Shown: in pieces, positions 14,102-19,340 of the stretch
How positions within the stretch are numbered: position 1 is the stretch's first letter
How the letters are laid out: the number at the start of each line of letters is the position of its first letter
From: Gemmatimonadota bacterium
GTDB taxonomy: Bacteria; Gemmatimonadota; Gemmatimonadetes; Longimicrobiales; Longimicrobiaceae
Reading direction: 5' to 3'
Assembly: GCA_019348475.1 (NCBI GenBank)
Contig: JAHWJJ010000017.1
Coordinates: 1 to 19,340, forward strand
DNA length: 19,340 nucleotides
Position numbers and translations under genes: made by a program
Notes under the pieces: generated by a model
Seen by the model: the letters and a program-made list of their open reading frames with translations, nothing else
Told to the model about the DNA's origin: nothing
Databases searched by the model: none

Positions 14102-14144
14102 CGCCCCTGTTCGGGGTCGCTTCGGGAATTCTCTCCCCCGCGGT

Positions 14145-16049
14145 TCAGCCGGGATCCGCCGCCGTCGCCGCGACGCGGTCCCGGCGCTTGCGCACCTCCA
14201 TGACCAGGTTCTGCAGATCGCTGGGGCTCACCCCGGGGATGCGGCCGGCCTGCGCCAGCGTGGCGGGGCGGATGCGGGCCAGCTTCTGCCGCGCCTCGTA
14301 CGAGAGCGACGCCAGCTCGGGGTAGGGAAGCGCCTCGGGAAGGGGAAAGTCCGCCTGCCGGCGCAGCGTCTCCGCGCGGGCGCGCTCCTTCTCCAGGTAC
14401 CCCTCGTAGCGCAGCTCCATCTCCGCCGTGGCCAGCACCTCGTCCAGCAGGTGCGGCTCCGCCTGCGGCGCGCCGCCCACCGCGGCGGTGAGCGCCTGGA
14501 CCGAGACGCCGGGGCGCTTCAGCAGCGCGGAGAGCCGGGTGGGTTCGCGCAGCGGCGATGAGCCGGCGGCCGCCAGCACCGGGTCCGCCTGCGCGGGGGA
14601 GACGTTCGTCCCCCGCAGCCACTGGTCCACCTCCACCGCCAGCCGCATCCGCCGCTCCAGCGTGGCCATCTGCCCCTCCGTCAGCAGTCGGCGGTCCGCC
14701 GCCAGCGGGCCCAGCCGCGCCAGCGCGTTGTCCTGCCGCAGCGTGAGCCGGAACTCCGCGCGCGAGGTAAAGAGGCGGTACGGCTCGTCCGTGCCCCGGG
14801 TCACCAGGTCGTCCACCAGCACGCCCACGAACGCCTGGTCGCGTTCCAGCACCAGCGGCTCGCGCCCAAGCGTGGCGAACGCGGCGTTCGCGCCCGCCAG
14901 CAGCCCCTGCCCGGCGGCCTCTTCGTACCCCGTGGTGCCGTTCACCTGGCCCGCCAGAAAGAGGCCGTCCATCGCCTTGCATTCCAGGGTGGGGCGCAGC
15001 TGGTGGGGCGGGTAGTAGTCGTACTCGATGGCGTACCCCACCTTCGTCATCCGCACCTTCTCAAGCCCGGGGATGCTGCGAAGCATCCGCAGCTGCACCT
15101 CGCCCGGGAGGGAAGTGGAGAGGCCGTTCACGTACAGCTCCGTCGTCTCCAGCCCCTCGGGCTCCAGGAACACCTGGTGCCGCGGCGCGTCGGGAAACTT
15201 GACGATCTTGTCCTCGATCGACGGGCAGTAGCGCGGCCCCCGGCCGGAGATCTCGCCCCCGTACAGCGCGGAGTCGTGCAGGTGGCCGTGCACCAGGTCG
15301 CGCAGCGGCTCGCCGGTCCAGGTGATCCAGCAGGGAAGCTGCGGCAGCAGAGGCGCGCGCTCCCACACCGAAAGGCGGTAGTCCGGGTTCTCCCCCGGCT
15401 GCACTTCGGTCCGGGAGTAATCGACCGAGCGCCCGTCGACGCGGGGGGGCGTGCCGGTCTTGAAGCGCGCCACCTCAAGCCCCAGCGCCTCCATCTGCTC
15501 GGCCAGGCGCACGGAGGGCGGGTCACCCGCGCGCCCGGCGGAGACGGCGGGGGCAAGGCCCACGTGGATGCGGCCGCGCAGAAAGGTGCCCGCGGTAAGG
15601 ACGACGGAGGGCGCGTGAAAGGTGTACCCCGACTCGGTGGATACGCCCGCCACGCGGCCGCCGTCCAGCACCAGCGCCCCCACCATCCCCTGCACCAGGT
15701 GCAGGTTGGCCAGGCGCTCCAGGAGCATCCGCGCGGCGCGGGGATACAGCCCGCGGTCGCACTGCGCGCGCGGCGCCCAGACCGCGGGGCCCCTGGAGCG
15801 GTTGAGCATGCGGAACTGGATGCGGGCGCGATCCGTGGCCATCCCCATCACCCCGCCCAGGGCGTCGACCTCGCGCACCACCGTGCCCTTGGCCACGCCC
15901 CCGATGGCGGGGTTGCAGCTCATCTGCCCGATCCCCTCCAGGTTGGGGGTAACCAGCAGCGTGCGCGCGCCGATGCGGGCGGACGCCGCCGCGGCCTCCA
16001 CCCCGGCGTGCCCGCCGCCGATCACGATGACGTCGTACCGCGTCTCCAT
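14145..16049 (-). CDS. mnmG: tRNA uridine-5-carboxymethylaminomethyl(34) synthase subunit MnmG (GidA)
   Basis: MnmG is an FAD protein that, with MnmE, adds carboxymethylaminomethyl groups to U34 of certain tRNAs. The 634-residue length is typical. Visible blocks: FAD-binding [14 protein letters not shown] (7-20), [62 protein letters not shown], and a C-terminal helical domain ending in [23 protein letters not shown] 16049 ([13 protein letters not shown]) is chosen; the frame stays open up to 16280 but would translate parS and the octamer array. The SD is weak. Its usual neighbour rsmG (gidB) is not next to it; the dispersed repeat and parS are there instead. Confidence 0.96.
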   Translation of the reverse strand: METRYDVIVIGGGHAGVEAAAASARIGARTLLVTPNLEGIGQMSCNPAIGGVAKGTVVREVDALGGVMGMATDRARIQFRMLNRSRGPAVWAPRAQCDRGLYPRAARMLLERLANLHLVQGMVGALVLDGGRVAGVSTESGYTFHAPSVVLTAGTFLRGRIHVGLAPAVSAGRAGDPPSVRLAEQMEALGLEVARFKTGTPPRVDGRSVDYSRTEVQPGENPDYRLSVWERAPLLPQLPCWITWTGEPLRDLVHGHLHDSALYGGEISGRGPRYCPSIEDKIVKFPDAPRHQVFLEPEGLETTELYVNGLSTSLPGEVQLRMLRSIPGLEKVRMTKVGYAIEYDYYPPHQLRPTLECKAMDGLFLAGQVNGTTGYEEAAGQGLLAGANAAFATLGREPLVLERDQAFVGVLVDDLVTRGTDEPYRLFTSRAEFRLTLRQDNALARLGPLAADRRLLTEGQMATLERRMRLAVEVDQWLRGTNVSPAQADPVLAAAGSSPLREPTRLSALLKRPGVSVQALTAAVGGAPQAEPHLLDEVLATAEMELRYEGYLEKERARAETLRRQADFPLPEALPYPELASLSYEARQKLARIRPATLAQAGRIPGVSPSDLQNLVMEVRKRRDRVAATAADPG

Positions 16050-16111
16050 CCGCCCTGGCCGCCTCTGGGGGTTTCTCGGGGAGCGTCCCTGTACATCGGG
16101 GGGCGGGGGAG

Positions 16112-16127
16112 TGTTCCACGTGGAACA
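16112..16127. other. parS: parS site 2
   Basis: A second perfect TGTTCCACGTGGAACA, 62 bp upstream of the mnmG start and 2.2 kb from site 1. Same sequence, same symmetry. Multiple parS sites near the origin are the usual arrangement for chromosomal ParABS. Confidence 0.95.
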
Positions 16128-16132
16128 TCCAG

Positions 16133-16157
16133 GGAATAGGGAATAGGGAATAGGGAT
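16133..16157. repeat. Heptanucleotide array (about 3.5 units)
   Basis: GGGAATA repeated three times followed by a partial GGGATA, directly beside parS 2 in the divergent region between mnmG and the plus-strand membrane-protein group. Confidence 0.75.
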
Positions 16158-16216
16158 AGAGGGACGGCGGTGCGGCCCGGCGCCGCGGAGTTCGTGCTGG
16201 CATGAGCGCAGCACCC

Positions 16217-16328
16217 TTTCGCACTTTCGCACTTTCGCACTTTCGCACTTTCGCACTTTCGCACTTTCGCACTCACGCACTCACGCACTCACGCACTCAC
16301 GCACTCACGCACTCACGCACTCACGCAC
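16217..16328. repeat. Composite octanucleotide array: TTTCGCAC x7 then TCACGCAC x7
   Basis: A perfect 112-bp array of two related octamers, seven units each, with no divergent unit. It lies between the divergent genes mnmG and 16408-16899. Because 8 is not a multiple of 3 the array reads as a 24-bp, 8-residue peptide period in each frame, which creates spurious N-terminal extensions for mnmG. Shorter arrays of the same octamers flank the M23 gene (11919-11953, 12024-12047). Perfect unit identity suggests recent expansion by slippage. Confidence 0.95.
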
Positions 16329-16330
16329 TT

Positions 16331-16349
16331 GCCAGGGCCTACCCCTGGC
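16331..16349. promoter_or_regulatory. Perfect 7-bp dyad between the octamer array and the membrane-protein group
   Basis: GCCAGGG-CCTAC-CCCTGGC. It overlaps a TTGCCA -35-like hexamer (16329-16334) and could be an operator or a leader hairpin for the gene starting at 16408. No convincing -10 follows, so the promoter itself is not called. Confidence 0.4.
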
Positions 16350-16407
16350 ATACGTGTTGCACCCGGGGGGGCTCCCAACTTCGGGAACCAGCAACAGGGA
16401 GGGGTAG

Positions 16408-16899
16408 ATGCAGGACGAGCGGAACTCAGGGACCGCGGGTGGCGCATCCACCGGCGGAACCGGGAGCGGGCTGGGCTCCACCGGCAGCGGCCTTTCCGGT
16501 TCCACGGGCGGCGGCAGCGGATCGGGATCCACCGGCGGCGCGGCCGGCACGGCGGGCGGAACGGGGACCCTGGCGGGCGGCGGCAACCGCGTGGGAGGGC
16601 TGGAGGAGCTGCAGGAGCGCGCCGACCACCTCATGGGCCAGGCGGCCGAGCAGCTGGAGAACGTGGCCGAGAAGGTGGATTCCGTCGCAGGGCTGATCCC
16701 CAAGAAGGGCGTGGGCCAGCGCGCCAACAGCGCCGGCCACACGGCCGCCGACACCCTGGAGAGCATCGCGCGCTTCCTGCGCGACAACGACGTCAACTCG
16801 CTGCAGCGCGAGCTGGGCGGGCTGGTGGCCACCCGCCCCCTGAGCATGCTGCTCCTTGCCGTGGGCGCGGGATTCGTGGCCGGCAAGGCCCTGCGCTAA
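16408..16899 (+). CDS. Gly/Ser/Thr-rich protein with C-terminal membrane helix
   Basis: A 163-residue protein I cannot assign to a named family. Residues 7-60 are almost only Gly, Ser, Thr and Ala and are surely disordered. Residues 64-100 form an amphipathic helix (LEELQERADHLMGQAAEQLENVAEKV), and 141-162 a C-terminal membrane helix with a small-residue AGFVAGKALR end, reminiscent of DUF883/YqjD-type ribosome- or membrane-associated stress proteins. ATG 16408 has GGGAGGGG close upstream. It is the first gene of a plus-strand group with the holin-X gene 19 bp downstream. Role unknown; envelope stress or membrane organisation is a guess. Confidence 0.8.
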   Translation: MQDERNSGTAGGASTGGTGSGLGSTGSGLSGSTGGGSGSGSTGGAAGTAGGTGTLAGGGNRVGGLEELQERADHLMGQAAEQLENVAEKVDSVAGLIPKKGVGQRANSAGHTAADTLESIARFLRDNDVNSLQRELGGLVATRPLSMLLLAVGAGFVAGKALR

Positions 16900-16918
16900 C
16901 CGGAAAGGGGATGATCTC

Positions 16919-17380
16919 ATGGCGGAACTGCACGTAACCCCCCCCGAAGGCACGGCCGACAGCCGCGCCGCGGGTGGTACCGATCCCGCGCTGGGCGACC
17001 TGTTCCGGCAGCTGGCGCAGGACAGCGCCACGCTGGTCCGCCAGGAGATGAACCTCGCCAAGGCGGAGCTCAAGTCGAACCTGAAGAGCGTGGCGCGCGA
17101 CGCGGCCATGGTGGCGGTCGGCGGCATTCTGGCCCTGGTGGGCGTGGTGGTGCTGATCGCGTTCCTCGTCGTGGCCGTGGGCGACGCGCTGGACAACTAC
17201 TGGCTGGGCGCGCTGGTCGTGGGCGTCCTGTTCCTGCTGGTGGGCGGCCTGCTCGCGATGAGCAGCCTCAAGAAGCTGAAGCACGAAGAGGTGGCGCCGA
17301 CCCGCACCCTGGAGACCCTCAAGGAGGACAAGCAATGGCTGCAGAGCGAGATCAAGCAGGCACGCCGGGACCTGGCCTGA
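16919..17380 (+). CDS. Holin-X-family (PF07332-like) two-TM membrane protein
   Basis: A 153-residue protein with an amphipathic helix (24-60: LFRQLAQDSATLVRQEMNLAKAEL...), two membrane helices (about 62-88 and 95-114) and a charged helical tail. The LVRQEMNLAKAEL segment before the first TM is the hallmark of the 'phage holin family / Actinobacterial holin-X' group. Despite the name these are chromosomal in many bacteria and no phage genes are present here. ATG 16919 follows GGAAAGGGG. Its last 46 bp overlap the next gene, which implies coupled expression. Confidence 0.85.
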   Translation: MAELHVTPPEGTADSRAAGGTDPALGDLFRQLAQDSATLVRQEMNLAKAELKSNLKSVARDAAMVAVGGILALVGVVVLIAFLVVAVGDALDNYWLGALVVGVLFLLVGGLLAMSSLKKLKHEEVAPTRTLETLKEDKQWLQSEIKQARRDLA

Positions 17381-18123
17381 GCGGCGCCGGCCGCGACACC
17401 GAGTCGCTGAACGCCGGCACCTCGGGCTCGTCGTCCATGGGCGACCGCGGGTTGGGAAGCGCGGAGGTGCACACCGGGCTGCACAGCGGCGGCGGCGACG
17501 AGTACTCCGGGCTGCAGTTCGCGGGACACGAGTCGCAGGGCGGCGTCGGCGGGCGCCTGCGCGAGGCCGCCGAACGCGTCGGCGGACCGGTGCGCAACCT
17601 GGGCCCGCGGGTGAGCGACGCGGCCGAGACCGTCCGTGAGCGGGCAAGCACGCTGCGCGAGCGCGCCAACTCGGCGCTGGAAAAGCGCGGCGTGCTCGAC
17701 CGCCTGCGCGAGAACCCGCTCCCCGTGCTGGGCGTGGCCTTTGCTCTGGGCTTTCTGCTGGCGGCGCGGGACGATGACGACGAGTACGGGGAGTCGCGCC
17801 GCGGCCGCGCTCGCAGCGAGCTGCGCGACGCGCTGATGGCCGGCGTAACGGCCGGACTGGCGCAGGGCGCCCGCGGGTTCCTGAGCCAGGCCGGCTCGGA
17901 GAGCACCGGCTTTGTCAACACGCTGATGGACGCCTTCCTGGGACAGGGCGCCGGCGGCTCCGGCGGCGGATCGTCCTCGGGTGGCGCCGCGCGCTCGGGC
18001 GGCGGCTCGGGCGGCGGCGCATCCACCGCACGGGGCTCGGGCAGCAGCCGCGGCGGCTCCACGGCCGGGTCCACCGGACGGTCCGGCGCCACGTCGCGTC
18101 CGCCCAGCCACCACGAATACTGA
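17335..18123 (+). CDS. Membrane protein with Gly/Ser-rich tails
   Basis: A 262-residue protein of no family I can name with confidence. Layout: disordered N-terminus (1-70), amphipathic helices (72-117: GRLREAAERVGGPV..., AAETVRERASTLRERANSAL), a membrane segment ENPLPVLGVAFALGFLLA (126-143), an acidic cluster DDDDE, a helix, and a Gly/Ser tail (185-262). The 'NPLPVLGVAFALGFLLA' segment recalls DUF883/DUF3618-type proteins that often travel with holin-X genes. ATG 17335 has a strong AAGGAGG 7 nt upstream inside the previous gene, so the 46-bp overlap appears real. Confidence 0.82.
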   Translation: MAAERDQAGTPGPGLSGAGRDTESLNAGTSGSSSMGDRGLGSAEVHTGLHSGGGDEYSGLQFAGHESQGGVGGRLREAAERVGGPVRNLGPRVSDAAETVRERASTLRERANSALEKRGVLDRLRENPLPVLGVAFALGFLLAARDDDDEYGESRRGRARSELRDALMAGVTAGLAQGARGFLSQAGSESTGFVNTLMDAFLGQGAGGSGGGSSSGGAARSGGGSGGGASTARGSGSSRGGSTAGSTGRSGATSRPPSHHEY

Positions 18124-18127
18124 CGCC

Positions 18128-18403
18128 GTGGCGGAGGCCGGGTACCGCATGACCGGCCGGGTGCAGGGAGTGGGTTTCCGCTGGTGGACCCGCTCCCTTG
18201 CCGTTCGCCTGGGGATCACCGGCACGGTCCGCAACCTGCCCGACGGCTCCGTCGCCGTGCACGCGCGCGGCACCGACGACCAGCTCCGCCGGCTGCGGGC
18301 GCAGCTGGCCGAGGGACCCCCCGGCGCCCGCGTCGACTCCGTCGATCCGCTCCCGTTCTCTCCCGACGGCCTCTCCGAGGGCGAATTCGTCATCGCCCGC
18401 TGA
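18128..18403 (+). CDS. acyP: Acylphosphatase
   Basis: A 91-residue enzyme of the ferredoxin-like acylphosphatase fold that hydrolyses acyl phosphates. The phosphate-binding loop GRVQGVGFR ends at catalytic R18, and catalytic N36 lies in VRNLPDGSV. GTG 18128 gives the usual five to eight residues before the first strand (MAEAGYRMTG); ATG 18149 is possible but would cut that strand. No SD is seen; the gene starts 4 nt after the previous stop, consistent with coupling. It is convergent with mnmE. Confidence 0.93.
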   Translation: MAEAGYRMTGRVQGVGFRWWTRSLAVRLGITGTVRNLPDGSVAVHARGTDDQLRRLRAQLAEGPPGARVDSVDPLPFSPDGLSEGEFVIAR

Positions 18404-18430
18404 ATTCCGAACACCTCCCGTACAAAACCC

Positions 18431-18535
18431 GCTTTCGAGGTTCGCGATAAACGCGCGATCCCGAATCCAGGAGTCCACCGGGCCGTTCCGGTTGCTGGAG
18501 CGCGATAAAAGCGATTTTTGCGCGAAATTCGCCCC
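18431..18535 (-). repeat. Dispersed 105-bp repeat, copy 2 (inverted)
   Basis: Reverse complement of the element at 13997-14101 with the same block order and exactly the same length. Conserved blocks differ by only two bases; the intervening spacers are mostly different. It lies between the convergent acyP and mnmE genes, so it might also serve as a terminator or be transcribed from either side. The remaining bases up to the mnmE stop (18536-18656) are G-rich and show no gene. Confidence 0.85.
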
Positions 18536-18656
18536 GGCAGCCCGGCGAATCACGCGGAAACAGCCGACGCGGGGTATCAGTCCGTCTTCGCCGGCGCGAT
18601 CTGCGGCGGGGGCGGGGAATCGTGGGGCGGGGGACGGTACGGTGGAGGGAGGGGTG

Positions 18657-19340
18657 CTACTTGCCGACGCAGAAGGTGCCGAAGACGCGATCGAGCACGT
18701 CGTCCACGCTCACCACGCCGACCAGGTCTTCCAGCGCGGCGACCGCGGCGCGCAGGTGGGTCGCGGCGAACTCCATCGGCACCGCGTCGTCCATCGCGGC
18801 CCGGAAGGCGGCGATCTCGTCGCGCGCCGCGCGCAGGGCGCGGGCGTGGCGCTCGCGCGTGACCAGCGGCGCCTCGCCCGGCTCGCCCAGGATCCCCCCG
18901 AAGGCCCTGGACAGCAGGGCGCCGCGCAACTCCGCGAGTCCCTCGCCCGTCGCGGCGGAGACCGTGATGCTCATGGCGTCGGCCGGATCCGCGCCGCCGG
19001 CGGCGCCGGGGTGGCGGTCGGCGATCGTGCGGACGACGATCAGGCGCGCGGCGTCCACCCGTGCCATGAACGCGCGCTCGTCGTCATCCACCGCCCGCCC
19101 CGCCTCCACGCAGAACAGCACCAGGTCCGCCGCGGCAAGGTAGCGGCGCGCGACCTCGATCCCGATCCCCTCCACCCGGTCGGCCGTCTCGCGGAGACCG
19201 GCCGTATCCACCAGGCGGAACGGGTAGCCTTCAATGGACGCGGACGCCTCCACCGCGTCGCGGGTGGTGCCGGGGATGTCGGTGACGATGGCGCGCTCCG
19301 TCCCCAGCAGCGCGTTGAAGAGCGACGACTTGCCGGAGTT
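18657..19340 (-). CDS. mnmE: tRNA-modification GTPase MnmE, C-terminal part (cut by the window edge)
   Basis: MnmE is the GTPase partner of MnmG. The visible part starts inside the P-loop (NSGKSSLFNALLG), then G2 TDIPGTTRD, G3 DTAGLRE, and G5-like VSAATGEGL, followed by the C-terminal helical domain and the terminal FCVGK, whose Cys is the conserved catalytic-site residue. The G4 position, NKxD in the family (VVRNKAD in E. coli), reads VVRTIAD here, so the Asn and Lys that recognise guanine are replaced. The stop is TAG at 18657-18659. The N-terminal folate-binding domain lies outside the window to the right. Confidence 0.95.
   Translation of the reverse strand, partial: NSGKSSLFNALLGTERAIVTDIPGTTRDAVEASASIEGYPFRLVDTAGLRETADRVEGIGIEVARRYLAAADLVLFCVEAGRAVDDDERAFMARVDAARLIVVRTIADRHPGAAGGADPADAMSITVSAATGEGLAELRGALLSRAFGGILGEPGEAPLVTRERHARALRAARDEIAAFRAAMDDAVPMEFAATHLRAAVAALEDLVGVVSVDDVLDRVFGTFCVGK

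Noticed and set aside
13817..14203. Plus-strand open frame carrying the GANFAQKS...DRAFIANLES peptide
   Set aside because: No SD, and it reads through parS and the repeat with low-complexity flanks; kept as a repeat finding and not as a gene.
16050..16288. Extension of MnmG and peptides with an 8-residue period (RKCESAKV)
   Set aside because: This is translation of the octamer array and parS 2; family N-termini begin at [13 protein letters not shown].
16217..16328. CRISPR array
   Set aside because: Units are 8 bp with no spacers and no cas genes are present; it is a simple tandem repeat.
16919..17380. Prophage lysis module, suggested by the 'holin' family name
   Set aside because: No endolysin, integrase or structural phage gene is nearby; holin-X proteins are common chromosomal membrane proteins.

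Overview
The window is GC-rich chromosomal DNA (by eye about 70% G+C) with tightly packed genes, frequent GTG/TTG starts, several ATGA/TTGA-type overlaps and compact intergenic repeats. Gene content and style suggest a Gemmatimonadota-type bacterium, perhaps Longimicrobium-like. That placement is an inference from overall look and cannot be verified without a search.

Left part (1-2372): a lipoyl synthase gene (lipA, minus) carries an in-frame amber codon exactly where the family has the Glu of the conserved G-x-G-E motif. It is followed by about 740 bp without an intact gene, which holds a decayed IS21-type istB tail and a nested inverted repeat. Then come a 110-aa unrecognised protein (minus) and two direct copies of a roughly 157-bp hairpin-rich intergenic repeat.

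Middle (2373-9723): a one-chain FakA/FakB-like protein (DhaL kinase plus DegV lipid-binding domain, minus) diverges from a tight plus-strand cluster: endonuclease IV (nfo), a CAP/SCP-domain exported protein, a 90-aa winged-helix protein and a YhcH/NanQ-type cupin. After a 346-bp gap there is an unrecognised predicted TIM-barrel protein with a C-terminal membrane anchor, then an arsenosugar-type (DUF2064) glycosyltransferase (minus) whose start overlaps that of a divergent membrane-anchored HD-GYP phosphodiesterase.

Right part (9769-19340): this has the look of an origin-proximal region. On the minus strand lie mnmE (cut by the window edge), mnmG, parA, parB, a membrane LytM/M23 peptidase, a bactofilin and a Nif3-family protein. 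Two perfect 16-bp parS palindromes lie upstream of parA and of mnmG. A cluster of DnaA-box-like 9-mers, one perfect and three with a single mismatch, sits at the 3' end of the bactofilin gene and beyond. Chromosome partition (ParABS), a bacterial cytoskeletal polymer (bactofilin) and a cell-wall hydrolase appear to form one transcription unit or adjoining units, which suggests coupling of origin positioning and envelope growth.

Between mnmG and mnmE a plus-strand group encodes a Gly/Ser-rich membrane protein, a holin-X-family two-TM protein, another Gly/Ser-rich membrane protein and acylphosphatase. Its upstream region contains a striking composite octanucleotide array (7 + 7 units), small versions of which recur around the M23 gene. 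A dispersed 105-bp repeat occurs twice in opposite orientation (13997-14101 and 18431-18535), bracketing 4.3 kb.

No CRISPR array, tRNA, rRNA or intact mobile element was seen. The items most worth following are the DnaA-box cluster with the ParABS-LytM-bactofilin layout, the lipA amber codon, the altered guanine-specificity motif of MnmE, the inverted 105-bp repeats and the unrecognised TIM-barrel protein.
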